Shown here: one piece after another, positions 9,986-20,739 of the stretch
Position numbering within the stretch: the first letter of the stretch is position 1
Layout of the letters: each line of letters starts with the position of its first letter
NCBI GenBank assembly: GCA_951799405.1
Contig: OX637344.1
Span: forward strand, 13,144,001 to 13,208,000
Length of the DNA stretch: 64,000 nt
Direction of reading: 5' to 3'
From: Agapetus fuscipes
Lineage: Eukaryota; Arthropoda; Insecta; Trichoptera; Glossosomatidae
Notes under the pieces: model-generated
What the model was told of the DNA's origin: nothing
Databases searched by the model: none
The model's input: only the letters and a program-made list of their open reading frames with translations
Made by a program: the position numbers and the translations under genes

Positions 9986-10216
9986 CTTGTTTGTCGTATG
10001 CCCATCAGAGATAATTTCACATGAGCAATGTTTGTATGTGTACTGGGCCAATGTGTCTTATGAAAACAAGAAATTTATTTAAAAAATATTTAAAAGAACT
10101 CTAACATTATCGAGTTTTACGGTTTTTCTTAGCTCAGATTGTGGATTCATAAAGCAACTGCATGAAAAAGTCATATTTGACAAGATTGGCGTATACGGTA
10201 AACAAGAACTGGGGGA
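9986..10216 (+). mobile_element. MITE M1 copy 1
   Basis: TCAACTTGTTTGTCGTATGC at the left and GTAAACAAGAACTGGGGGAG at the right are diverged M1 termini. It is directly followed by a second copy in the same orientation. Confidence 0.65.
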
Positions 10217-10223
10217 GTGAGCA

Positions 10224-10472
10224 CGCCCCCTTAGTGCTTGTTTGTCGCATGTCCATCAGAGATAATTTCACATGAGCAATGTTTGTATGTGTACTGGACC
10301 AATGTGTCTTATGAATGCTAGAAATTAATTTTCAAAAAAAATTATAATAACTCCCACGTTATCGTGTTTTTTTTACGTTTTTTTCTTAGCTCAGATTGTG
10401 TAGAATGTGATTCTTAAGACAATTTCATTGAAAGGCATCAAATGGTAGATAAGCCAAACAAGCACTGGGCTG
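10224..10472 (+). mobile_element. MITE M1 copy 2
   Basis: The left end CCCCCTTAGTGCTTGTTTG and right end CAAACAAGCACTGGG are inverted. The body is 249 bp with the conserved TTAGCTCAGATTGTGTAGAA. The best copy is at 27768-28020. Confidence 0.75.
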
Positions 10473-10831
10473 AAGAACAGTCAACAATAGCCAAGAATTA
10501 TCTTACAGAGCTTACTCACACAAAAAGTGTGAAAACTGCCCGACTTCTGCCTGTGGGAGATTGCGAGAGTTTTGGTTAATTGCAAGTCGACAAAATACAA
10601 GAGTAGGTACACACTTTATATATATGCCTGTCTGTAAATTAATGTCTAACTATATTGCTCTTAAATTTCGCCACCTTAAAGGTAAAACGGAATAAGCGAT
10701 GAACCACTAATAAGAGAAATCGTGGGTTCAACATTTTATTGTGTGCAACTTCTCACAGTAAGTGAACTAATTATAAGGAACCTTCTAAACTACAGGATGT
10801 ATACGCTTTTTGTATTGTTTTCTCCGGTCCG

Positions 10832-11150
10832 TTCGATAGCTCAGTTGGTAGAGTGCTTGCATTCTATGCCGAGAGCTCGGGTTCGAATCCCGCCGAGGGT
10901 GTCAGAAATGATTTCCTATTTTGATGTTTATTTCAAACCTTAAATAAAATAAAAACCGGCAAGGTTTACTCAGCCTTTCACAATAAATGCAAAAATGCCC
11001 GAGGGGTCGGGAGCTGGGAACCCCCCACTTCTTACCTGTAAAAATAAATAGGTTCACTCGCCATACGCGACCCCTTCGGGGATAACGCGGAAAGAAGTTG
11101 CACTATATGTGTAGCTTAGTTGCGTTTTCTCTCGTAGAAAATAAGAATAA
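10832..11150 (+). mobile_element. S1 SINE, full length
   Basis: The tRNA-like head starts GTTCGATAGCTCAGTTGGTA (A box) with B box GGGTTCGAATCCC at ~10880, then GTGTCAGAAATGATTTCC, the GGCAAGGTTTACTCAGCC body, CTTACCTGTAAAAATAAATA, a GACCCCTTCGGGG stem and TGTAGCTTAGTTGCG. This copy defines the family here. It is a repeat, not a tRNA gene: the head is continuous with the body and has no terminator after it. Confidence 0.85.
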
Positions 11151-11289
11151 AAAAAATATCATTTATCTGAGAAACCCGTGTTAGCTTTATATGCCACTTA
11201 TTTAGTATAACCTTTATTGATATCTCAGGAGATAGTTAAAATAAACACGGGCGTAGTGTAACTGTAGCGCTGCCGCCGTTGCACTAGGG

Positions 11290-11375
11290 ACAAGTCCGTT
11301 TGATAGCTCAGTTTATAGAATGCTTGCTTTCATGCCAAGAGCTCAGTTACGATTCCCACCGTGGGTGTCAGAACT
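11290..11375 (+). mobile_element. S1 SINE head only
   Basis: GTTTGATAGCTCAGTTTATA to GTGGGTGTCAGAACTGATTT; the B box is damaged (AGTTACGATTCCC). The body is missing. Confidence 0.65.
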
Positions 11376-11448
11376 GATTTTAAAAAAAAACACCCCTGGA
11401 CAATTCTACCGATTATACATTGTGTAATAGCAAGTAGCCATTATGTCG

Positions 11449-11592
11449 CCGGTCTTCGATATAGGTCATTATAATTATCATCCATGGCGCGACTGAAGAC
11501 AGACAGCGGTGGTTGGGGTTAATCAAGGATGCCAGGAATTGCGCTTAGTCGCGCCATGGATGATAATTATAATGACCTATATCGAAGACCGG
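11449..11592. mobile_element. Hairpin element M6, perfect 46 bp arms
   Basis: Positions 11449-11494 and 11547-11592 are exact reverse complements (outer end CCGGTCTTCGATATAGGTCA), enclosing 52 bp. No mismatch was found reading across the stem, so the element is young or constrained. It could be a snap-back MITE or a long-hairpin RNA locus. Confidence 0.85.
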
Positions 11593-12082
11593 TGTAAAAA
11601 AAAAGTGTTTTTTTAAATATTTTTTTGTGGTGGCAATTCTTAAGTTATATATTTGGTTTACGCTTTATAATTAAGATAAAAAAATAATCAACATGCTTGA
11701 TTTTTTTCATTACTGTAACTATTTTTCTAAGACCATAAAGTGTAAGAAACAAAAATGGCAGATTTAGCTTTATAACACGCCTTAAAGTGACGCTACTGAA
11801 TAAGCTACCTACCCGGTGTTTAGAAGTGCAAACGAGAAGTCGTGCATCGAGTGTTTGCGAAATCGAAACAAAGGAGATAAGTTACGTTTTCACCCGTACG
11901 GAATGTCGCGTCGTTTTGAAATGAGACGACAAACACACTTTTATCATGTAAAGAGACAATCAAGATAACGCCGCTGTCGGAAAATATGTAGTGTCTGTCT
12001 AAACAGTGAAATGTCTGCCTCACATAAAAAATAAGTACGCCACAAATTGTAATAATTTTATAACTTTAATTTAAAAAATAGA

Positions 12083-12192
12083 TTTGTGAAGAGGAATGCA
12101 ATTCACCAACCTATTCTGCCTGGCCAGAAACAGGTACGCTAAAAAAAAAGCTACACATATAGTGTAACTTTTTGCCGCGTTATCCCCTATAA
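12083..12192 (-). mobile_element. S3 tail fragment joined to S1 tail fragment
   Basis: GATTTGTGAAGAGGAATGCA to GGCCAGAAAC is S3 tail. From ~12150, AGCTACACATATAGTGTAAC to TTATCCCC is the S1 3' end in the same orientation. Confidence 0.6.
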
Positions 12193-12334
12193 TCTAAATA
12201 TATTATTATATCACCTAACCAATGGTTCCTTCAGCCTTCACTTAAGCAAAACATTTAAATTCCAAGCGTTAACAAACGGATTATTTTTTCAATAATTACA
12301 ATGTACCTACCTACATATTATGATACTGTATAAC

Positions 12335-12395
12335 TCATATTATACAAATATGGAGTCCTTGGTTCGCCTGTATCTATAATATATTTTTTTAATAG
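12335..12395 (+). repeat. Duplicated 60 bp segment K, copy 1
   Basis: ACTGTATAACTCA..ATTATAC and GGAGTCCTTGGTTCGCCTGT also occur at 13137-13197, 800 bp away in the same orientation. The element type is unknown. Confidence 0.6.
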
Positions 12396-12689
12396 TATCA
12401 TACATAGGCTACATCCCATTCTACATCCCATTGACTAGATTATATACCTACCTGTGTCCTTACGAAAATGGTCATTAGTAAGAAAGAGAACAAAGAACTT
12501 CACAGTTGCATTTGCACGTGTACAAAAAACTCGAGCGAATGTAAAAATGTTCCTAGAGAGTTAGTTCTATTGCGAATAATAATGGCGCCAGTATTGACAG
12601 ATAACACGCGTCATAAATATTGTGATCGCTAAAATTGACGAATTTCAAAGGAAAAAGGCATTATACTAAAACATTATAGCGTGTGTTAT

Positions 12690-13112
12690 AATTGGGTGAC
12701 GAAACACAAAATGGATTTGGACAAACTGGCCTTATTTCGTATGACTACAACACTGCAACGTTTGACAGGACTGAGACAAATGTGGGCTATAGTAGTATGT
12801 ATCAATATAGACCGGTCCGTAGTCCAGTGGTAACACTTTAGAATCGTAAATGTAAGGTTGTGGGTTCGAATCCCGGTGGAGCACAAATAATATACCATCT
12901 TCGCTGGGTTGAATATTCATAAACCTTTACCAAAGACCGGTCATCAAAGGTCCATCCAGCCGTACAGCAACTGGGTCTTGCTTGAGAATTGGCACTTTCT
13001 ACAGCGACGACCAAGCTCGCAGAGGGCTCTTGACGTGTGATACACACAAAAACAGCGCTCACCAAATAAATCAGCCTAATTTTTTTTTTAGTACGTTATT
13101 TTTTGCTCCTCT
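12690..13112 (+). repeat. Repeat J interrupted by an S2 SINE
   Basis: ACTGGCCTTATTTCGTATGA to TAGTATGTATCAA (to ~12808) and TTTGCTCCTCTATGTTATT (from ~13097) are contiguous in the second copy at 26745-26915. The S2 insertion therefore postdates J. Confidence 0.65.
12810..13090 (+). mobile_element. S2 SINE without 5S head, T2 tail
   Basis: GACCGGTCCGTAGTCCAGTG starts the tRNA-like unit, with B box GGGTTCGAATCCC at ~12861. The body includes CATCCAGCCGTACAGCAACT, and it ends in the T2 tail CAGCGCTCACCAAATAAATC plus a T-rich stretch. There is no 5S sequence upstream; repeat J begins at once. Confidence 0.8.
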
Positions 13113-13136
13113 ATGTTATTTCTCAATGTATGGCAC

Positions 13137-13197
13137 TGTATAACTCACATTATACTAACATGGAGTCCTTGGTTCGCCTGTATCTATAATATTAATA
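13137..13197 (+). repeat. Duplicated segment K, copy 2
   Basis: A few substitutions relative to 12335-12395. Confidence 0.6.
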
Positions 13198-13278
13198 TTA
13201 TTTTACATATCCATCCTGTTCCTGCGAGCCGCGAAATAACAAGCGATGTTTTGTATGCAACTGACTACACTCCCATGT

Positions 13279-13327
13279 ATAATCTAAGTATAATCTAAGT
13301 TGCAAGGATATATTAACATTTAAGGTT
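13279..13327 (-). repeat. R1 fragment
   Basis: TATAATCTAAGTTGCAAGGA to ATTTAAGGTTA, then the match stops. Confidence 0.65.
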
Positions 13328-13820
13328 ATACGAGAGCTTAAGAAGATTATTAATATCGGGACTAAAGAACCTCTATGGAAGTATTTTTGTGATTTTCCTA
13401 ATTTTACAGCGAAAAAACTTTGATTGTCCCTGGCCAGATGTCGTTACTGAAGTACATAACTTTATGTTTTAACTCAAGCATTACGTTTCACAAAAAAATA
13501 ATGTAAATTATCTTGACGCTCTTAGCGAGCGTTTAAGTTTTTTAAACTTTTGCTTAAACGCTATGTTTGAGTATTAACGGCTGCGAATCTGACACAGAAA
13601 GACAATTACGTACAATTACGAAAGAAAATATTCTGCACAAGTATCTTACATTTGTAAAATAACTTAAACATTTTTTTGCGTTTTACAGACAAACACGTTG
13701 TGTGTGCAGATCTTTTTTTTAAATATAACAAAAACATTCTGTTTCGTCTGTCCCGCTGTATCACACGCGGCGTGTATTTTTTATAAAATTATCTATGTGG
13801 AAGTCTCAGTGGTAGCAAAC

Positions 13821-14075
13821 TATAATCTCTATAATCTATAATATAAGTTGCAAGGATATATTCATTTAAAGCTCTCAGATGTATGCCCACAAACCAACAA
13901 GTGTAGTTCGCGCTTACAAAATGCTGAATGTGTACTTACAAATAAAATCCAAACCTCAAATGAACATAAGCCCCACAACTTTTGCCGACCTTCCCTGAAA
14001 CAGGGGTGACATTGGCAAAGTGAACCATTTTTTACAGTATGGGTGGTCAGCCTCATACCAACCTATAAGTCAAGG
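13821..14075 (-). repeat. R1 repeat, full length
   Basis: TATAATCTCTATAATCTATA to ACCAACCTATAAGTCAAGGA. It lies head to head with the opposite-orientation copy at 14152. Confidence 0.85.
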
Positions 14076-14151
14076 AATAAGACAAGGAACGATTGTATTA
14101 AAACAAATTATGCCAAAAAAAAAAAAAATCTTTTTATATTTCATTTTTTAT

Positions 14152-14258
14152 CTTGACTTATAGGTTGATATGAGGCTGACCACCCAAGGCACGGCTTTCT
14201 CAGCTTTCACAAGAAATGAGTAGATATACATAACTCTTCGACTTAGATTGTAGATTGT
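14152..14258 (+). repeat. R1/S1 chimera
   Basis: It begins as R1 (CTTGACTTATAGGTTGATAT), switches to the S1-like CTCAGCTTTCACAAGAAATG, and ends with an R1-like CGACTTAGATTGTAGATTG. A template switch or gene conversion would explain it. Confidence 0.55.
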
Positions 14259-14389
14259 GGTTATCACGCACAAAATGATTCATTTTTATACGATTGTGTG
14301 GTGTAAATTTTATTTATTGATTTGTCTACGAATGAATAAAAACACAAACGTGGAATGACAGAGATGCTATCGATGTAAAATAAAGGATA

Positions 14390-15438
14390 CAGATACGGAT
14401 ATTGCAATAATATTATTTCGATTTCGGCAAAAGGATATCTCCTTGACTGATAGATTGGTATGAGGCTGACCCTCCGTGCTGTAAAAATCGGTTCACTTTA
14501 GCCAATGCCACCCTGGTTTCAGGGACAGGCGACAGGAGTTGCAAGTTTTATGTTCATGTGAGGTTTTGTTTATTTGTTACACAGTATAATAACATGTTTT
14601 ATTTAAACTCCGTCTACACACCTATCCGACATTATCCGAAACTTTTGTTTCGGTTGCGGACACGTTTTAATTTTTATTTCGGATACTTGAAAGTTTCAAT
14701 TACGGGTAAAATAATATCCACAACATATCTAGTTATACTTATGAAGGCAGGACAAACGAAGAACAAAATAAAAAATGTATCTTAATAATAAACGTTTCAT
14801 AAAATGTTTCACATTTCTGCACAGTCTCCAAATTTGTCGGGAATGGAAACGGTATTATTTCGGATATCCGCTAGTTTTGAAGGGTTTCCTCACGGATAAT
14901 AGATTTTTAAGAAAATTTTAAAATAAAATACCTACAAATAAGAACATTGATTGGATGGCAATATTTCAAGGCTATCATTTAGTTTTTTATCAGTCACACA
15001 AGTATACGTGATTATTACTAAAGCTTTGTATTCACTGAAAAATGAAAATCATAATGAAACGATGTAACAGATGTCATTTTTATTATATTTTTTAATCTAT
15101 TTTGGATAGATACGGATACGATTTTTTTATTAACGAGTATCCGATAGTTTCAGTGATGGATACGGATGCCCATTTATTACTCCATTTTTCAAAATCTTCA
15201 TGGGAATTATTACAAAAAAAACTTTAAAAGTATGAAGACATAATTCAAGCAAGACATAAACAACATCTAAACACGAATATGAGATTATCATACAGATACA
15301 AATCAGTACGGCCTTGTCAAAGTTGTTAAAAAAACAATATATAAAAAAATATTATATATTAACAGCCGAACATACAAATTTCCATAGAGCCTTTCAAATT
15401 TCTTCAAATACAGTAAAAAACGTATGCAAGTTCTAAAA
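14390..15438. other. Region with recurrent ATCCG/GGATA motifs and an R1 stub
   Basis: It contains an R1 5' part at 14450-14582 and scattered GATACGGATA, TTTCGGATATCCG and GAGTATCCGATAGTTTC motifs (14390-15170), like worn ends of one unidentified element. The ~75-codon frame at 14558 shows no family signature. Confidence 0.45.
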
Positions 15439-15689
15439 TAATCTGTAATCTATAATGCAAAGATATATAAACATTAAAAACTCATATCAAATGCATGCCC
15501 ACAAACAAACACTTGTAAAGTTTGCACATACAAATGCTGAGTGTTTACTAACAATTAAAAATCCAAACCTCAAATGAACATCAACCTTGCAATACTTGCC
15601 GACCTTCTCTGGAACAGGGGTCACATTGGCAAAGTGAACCATTTTTTACAGTATGTGTGGTCTGCCGCATACCAACCTATAAGTCAAGG
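15439..15689 (-). repeat. R1 repeat, full length
   Basis: ATCTGTAATCTATAATGCAA to ACCAACCTATAAGTCAAGG, with moderate divergence. Confidence 0.8.
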
Positions 15690-15709
15690 TTTGCATGTAA
15701 TAAATAACG

Positions 15710-15848
15710 TTCTAATCTAATCTAAGTCGCAAAGATATGCCACATTGGGGTTTCACATTACATGCATTTTCACAAGCAGACACGTTTTACACGCAGAACC
15801 AATTTATACAGCATGGGTGGTCAGCCGCATACCAACCTATAAGTCAAG
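15710..15848 (-). repeat. R1 repeat, internal deletion
   Basis: It reads normally to CAGACACGTTTTACAC, then skips ~110 bp to CAATTTATACAGCATGGGTG and ends AAGTCAAG. It sits 20 bp after the previous copy in the same orientation. Confidence 0.75.
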
Positions 15849-15849
15849 A

Positions 15850-16904
15850 AATGTACACAACAAATTACATTTCAGAAATAAACGATCTTGATAAAAAAAA
15901 TCTTAATATTTACAATTTACAAAAAATGTTTTTAACTTCTGGAAGACTTTGGACTTTAAACACAAGCATTGAAAGCGGGCAGGCGAATTTAAACTCCAAG
16001 TATGAAAGTCAACGTTATAACTGAGCCGCGGCGCATACAAATAATGTATCAGGATGTAAAGCAGCACCTCTCACGAGCGTCTCAATTTCTATATATTATA
16101 ATAAAACTCTGTGGTTGAGTATAAAACTTGTTTTTTTTTCGTTCATTCTTCCGCACCGCAAAAATACGTACATGCCTCGAGTATAATATTGGACGTTTAA
16201 ACTCAAACACGGAGAAAACAAAAAATAAAAAACGATTTTAAACAGCGCCGTGTGGCCGTCTTAATTTTGATGCATTTTTACAAAACGATAACTCCGAGTT
16301 ACAACGTAAAAAAATATTTGCTTCTGGGGAAATATGAACACCGAAAATGTGTCAGAATTTTTGTCTCTCGGAAATATAATTGTTTGAATAGTTCAAAAAA
16401 CCGACACAATGGCGCACTAGGGTGGATCGCGTTTAGTATGAAAATCATTCTTTTTCCATTATTAAATATAAATTGGAAGAGGAAAAATAAAATAAGAATT
16501 ACATTAAACACATAAAAAATATCACTTCAAATCCTAAAAAGAAAATATACAATTAAAATGCAATTTTAGCTACACGAAGATATGCAAAATTTGGGTACTT
16601 TTTAAATAATTATAAAGAACCAATGAAAAGTTTAAAAAAATAATTTTCAACTAGAAAAAATACAACTAATCAAAGTTAATGTTTTGAAATAAAAAAAAAA
16701 TAGGATTTATTCATAAGAACACTGGAAATCTCCATTTAAGGTATCTCCGTAAATAAAATTATTTTGAATTTGTATTTTATGGGAAAAAATACCTAATTTT
16801 ATGTGTTAATTTAATCTGGAGAAAAAATACTACCTTACCACTTACAAAATGGGCCATTTTGGTCATCAAAGTTGGGCGCGCTGACCTCTCGATCACCCTT
16901 AATA
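15850..16904. other. AT-rich stretch without recognised features
   Basis: Overlapping short frames on both strands at 16252-16515 mirror each other and show no motif. No repeat family from elsewhere in the window was recognised, apart from a GAGCGTCTCAATTTC segment near 16075 with weak relatives at 2090 and 9885. Confidence 0.4.
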
Positions 16905-17362
16905 CTCACATCGAATGCATGCCCACAAACAGACCAGACACGTGTTAGTTCTATAACTATCTATAATCTAAGCTGCAAGGATATGTAAGCATTTAAGACT
17001 CATATGAAATGCATGCCTACAGACAGGCACATGTAGGTTCGCGCCTACACATTCTGCATGTGTGCATACAAATAAAGAAAACCTCACATGGACATAAACC
17101 TTGCAACTCCTGCCGCCGTTCCCTGAACCGGGGTGGCATTGGCAAAAGTGAACCGATTTTTACAGCACGGGTGGTCAGCCTCGTACCAACCTATCAGTCA
17201 AGTTCGCGCTTACAAATGCTGAATGTGTACTTACAAATTAAAACCAAACCTCAAATGAACATAGACTCTGCAACTTTTGCCAATATTCCCTGAAACAGGG
17301 GGTACATTGGCAAAGTGAACCATTTTATACAGTATGGGTGGTCAGCCTCATACCAACTTTTA
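16905..17362 (-). repeat. Cluster of three R1 copies in tandem
   Basis: A fragment (16905-16950), a full copy (16961-17202, ending ATCAGTCAAG) and a copy lacking its (AATCT)n end (17203-17362) follow each other in one orientation. The last begins exactly inside R1 at TTCGCGCTTACAAATGC, as if a tandem array had been trimmed. Confidence 0.75.
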
Positions 17363-17527
17363 AGATTCAGATTAGATAAGATTGACCATGACATGAGCCA
17401 TGAGTCATGGCCAAACTCTCGTCATGGCACTTCACTACTCTGATCTATGTGTTTGTTTATTGCTCTAAACCAGAGGCTCCCAAACTCTTAAGCCTCGTCT
17501 CATTTCTTTCATTTTCCATCTAAATCG

Positions 17528-17758
17528 AAATCTAAGTTGCAAAGATATGTATCATTTGAGATTTATATTAAATGCATTCCCACAAGCAGACACACATAAT
17601 TTCTTTAATTAAATTCAATCTCAAATGGACATAAGCCTTCAACTCTTGCCGACCTTCCCTGAAACAGGCAAAGTGAAAAAGTGGCAAAGGTGACATTGGC
17701 AAAGTGAACCATTTTTACAGTATGGGCGGTCAGCCACATACCAACCTATAAGTCAAGG
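17528..17758 (-). repeat. R1 repeat with short internal duplication
   Basis: The GGCAAAGTGAA segment occurs twice (~17670 and 17697), a small slippage duplication. Confidence 0.75.
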
Positions 17759-17875
17759 AATTCCATAATCCCCTAAAATACAGTACACCTCTTTTGTAAC
17801 TAATTTGATTTCCTACAATGATTTGTTTCATAATATGAGCTAAGATAATTTATTTAGAAGGTAAACATAATCAAA

Positions 17876-18010
17876 GAGCGCCGTTTTTGTGTGTGTCACA
17901 CCTCAAGAGCCCTTAGACGAACCGTTATGGGAGAACGTATATCATTCTTGACGTTTCATTGACGACGTAGCCAACGTCTTCAGGACACACCCTCTCTGCA
18001 CGACAGCTGA
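17876..18010. mobile_element. S2 tail fragment followed by half of foldback M7
   Basis: GAGCGCCGTTTTTGTGTGTG to CTCAAGAGCCC (17876-17912) is the minus-strand S2 T2 tail. From ~17923, AACCGTTATGGGAGAAC, GACGTTTCATTGACG and CACCCTCTCTGCACGACAG match one arm of M7 at 62206-62356. The second arm is not present. Confidence 0.55.
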
Positions 18011-18576
18011 GGATGAGAGACGTGTGTCAAGATAGAAATAAGTGGGAGGAGACTGCAGATGTTCTGGACACCCTTATTAAGAAAGCAACAGCGTGTCAAA
18101 ATTAAGGACCATAAGCCTTATAGGATAGAGCAGGTTCGTGCGAAGTCAAAAAATTAACCAATCTGATTATATAAGAATTTATTTTTGACTGACTATCAGT
18201 AGTCTGCGGACCACCGTTTAAGAAGCTTAGAGAGGAGACTAGAGAGATATCGGATGGAGAGTGAAAGTGTGTGGGTGTGAGATGCGAAGCTGTGCAAGGA
18301 CTGAGGGTAGGGTGAGGATAGGAAAGAACATCACTTGTATGGGTGTATATATATTTTATCTTAACCGGTTTTAAAAAGAAACTACGCGTCTAAACAGTGG
18401 CCGGCTGGTAATGGGCCGTCGCGACTGCGGCCTCAGGCTAAAACTACAACAGGGCTATTCATAAAACATTTGATCCATAGATGATCTACGGATCATCGAA
18501 TTTCCGGGTGGAAAATTCACTGCAGGCTTCGGATGAGTCATGCTATTGATGTTTGAGAATAGCACCTTAAGAATAT

Positions 18577-18600
18577 ATAATCTAAGCTGCAAATATGTTT
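18577..18600 (-). repeat. R1 end fragment
   Basis: TATAATCTAAGCTGCAAATA is the R1 end. It is cut by the (CTT)n tail of the LINE that follows, and R1-like sequence (CCCCTGTTTCAGGGCAGGTC) reappears at ~19030 in the opposite orientation. Confidence 0.5.
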
Positions 18601-18957
18601 TCTTCTTCTTCTTCTTCTTCAGCTTGTATTTATCGTCCACTCCTGGACGTAGGCCTCCTCTCGCATTTTCCATTCATTTCTATCCTGAGCGATCCGCATC
18701 CAGGCAAGTCCTGCACTTCTCTGAACATCGTCACGCCAACGCAACTGTGGGCGCCCAACTCCACGCTTTGCCGTCCTTGGGCACCAGCACAGCAGTCGCT
18801 TTGTCCACTTTTCATCTGGATCGCGAGCGACATGTCCCGCCCATCGCCACTTGAGGGTTGCGGCCATCTTGATGACATCGGAAACCTTTGTCCTGACTCT
18901 TATGTCCTCATTTCTGAGTCTGTCCCGCAAACTGACACCCAACATGGCTCTCTCCAT
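18600..18957 (-). pseudogene. Non-LTR retrotransposon ORF2 C-terminus (family Lb)
   Basis: The minus strand reads a 112-residue frame with RDRLRNEDIRVRTKVSDV, KWRWAGHVAR, GRPQLRWRDDV, AQDRNEW and a final EEAYVQEWT before the stop, the standard end of a large group of lepidopteran LINEs. It is followed by a (GAA)7-like tail, the 3' end of the RNA. The copy is 5' truncated just after the stretch shown, so it has no RT domain and is inert. Confidence 0.8.
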
Positions 18958-19100
18958 TGCTCTCTGTGTGACTCTTAGCTTGTGGGCACTTTTTTTTAAT
19001 ATGTTTACAATATGTATTTACATTTACATAACGATACCCCTGTTTCAGGGCAGGTCGGCAAAAGTTGTAGGGTTTATGCTATTTCATTAAGTATGTGTAG

Positions 19101-20195
19101 TAAGCCTCATTTACTTCAATTTTAAAAAGGCACTAAGTACCACGGACGGTAAAATACACTTTGCATCAAAAGTGTGCGGCAGAAATGAAGGCGTCCTTTA
19201 GTATAGCATTTGTAAGCGCGAACTTACAGAAGTTCACTAAAATGCATACATTAATTATGACTCTTAAATGTTAAAATACATGTAAGATAAAGAAAATAAC
19301 TAAGCTGGTTTAAATGTATCTACCTCTATCTAGTCGCGCCTACTGTGAGTTTATATCGACACCTTAAAGGTAAAACGGAATAAGTGGCAGATTTCTCAGA
19401 TAAATTTTCTACGAGAAAACACTAAAAAAGTGTGAAAATCCTGTAGCTTAGAAGTTTTCTTCATGAGCACTTATAATTAGTTCACTTACTATGAGAAGTT
19501 TACCCCAATAAAATATTTTATCCACCATTTCTCAAATCAGTGACTCAGCACTTATTCAGTTTTACCTTAAAGGTGCCGATATTATATATTATTATAATGT
19601 AGAAACATTTTCCATTATTCATGTTCGTCATATTTTTGTCGACACGTTTGCATCACCCACCACGACTATTCTTTTATCCTGAAATCTATTCTTCTCGAAC
19701 ACCGCGAGTACATTATGCATTTCTCAACAGTTTATTGTTCTTCGAGGCATTTGTAATACTTATTCTTTGCCCTGTCAAATTTCAAGATACTCTTTGAAAG
19801 GAGCCGAAAAGTCAGTCGAGTGACTATTAGCGTGGAGTGACGTGACCTCTTGCGTTTTATGGAAATGTTTTACAAAGAATTTGGGGCCTTTTGGACTTAA
19901 ATTGACCCATGCAAAATACTTTTTGAAAATTTTAAGGTTATCTGCCCGCGCAATGTGTTTGAATTAAAAAAAAATACATAAAATCGTAGGTACGTACATT
20001 ATTAAACATGAGCAAAATACAATTTTATTGATTGTCGAGGCATTCACTTTGTAATCATTCATCTTAAAAGATAAAAAAAAAAAAAAACAACTTTGTTTTT
20101 TATTACATCTTCACCTGAGGATGCAAACGAATTGTTTATGAAAACGGTCGTGGAACTTAATATTCTCTCCGTAATCAAGAACAAAATACAAGTTG
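19101..20195. other. Unassigned AT-rich stretch left of the BEL element
   Basis: A pair of GATATTAAAGGTAAAAC-like segments lies at 19365 and 19565. TTCACCTGAGGATGCAAAC near 20107 resembles GGCCATCCTCAGAG in the loop of M13 at 40999. No coding signal was seen. Confidence 0.4.
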
Positions 20196-20200
20196 GTATC

Positions 20201-20554
20201 TGGTCCAAATTTAATATGACCAAATTAATTAAAACAATATACCTACCAAGAATAATAATCTTTTTGTCTTTGGTACATTTTGTTGGGTTGGTATTGCATT
20301 TCTGACAGACGCCTCAGGCGTGTAAAACCCAACATCCGTCTCTTTTCTCTTCGAGCGTCGCACTGGTAACTTGTCTTAACCTGTTCACCTAATTTAATCA
20401 CGTAATCCTTTGTAAAAACCCCTTGTAATCTTTATGGAATAAAGGACCATTAAATTGTTTAACTAACTACATCTTTCAAGTCATCTCCACACCCCACATC
20501 ACCTCAAAATTAAAGTCCAAATCGAAAATACAGTCCACGAGCAAAACCCGACCA
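20201..20554 (+). repeat. 5' LTR of BEL element
   Basis: 354 bp, from TGGTCCAAATTTAATATGAC to GCAAAACCCGACCA; the ends form a 5 bp inverted repeat TGGTC/GACCA. An AATAAA lies at 20438-20443. No TATA box is obvious. Confidence 0.95.
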
Positions 20555-20556
20555 TT

Positions 20557-20577
20557 TTTGGTCACTTCGAGCAGGAT
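20557..20577 (+). promoter_or_regulatory. Putative primer-binding site
   Basis: TGGTCACTTCGAGCAGGA starts 4 bp after the 5' LTR and has the TGG start expected of a site complementary to a tRNA CCA end. I could not match it to a specific insect tRNA. Confidence 0.5.
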
Positions 20578-20739
20578 GAGCGACCTTGTTGCTCCATACC
20601 AGCGGATTATTCAGTGAACTAGCATCTGGAGTCATCTGCGTCCATCGAGGACCCTTTTGTGCTCACAAAAAGCAGACTTTTACGCAGCGCGACGGAGAGG
20701 AGAGCACGTGGCCCCATACAGCGGGCGCACATTCATCAG

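Noticed and set aside
10832..10910. Apparent tRNA gene with A and B boxes (also 12810, 38986, 41890, 54729)
   Set aside because: No cloverleaf with a matched acceptor stem was found; each is continuous with a conserved SINE body.
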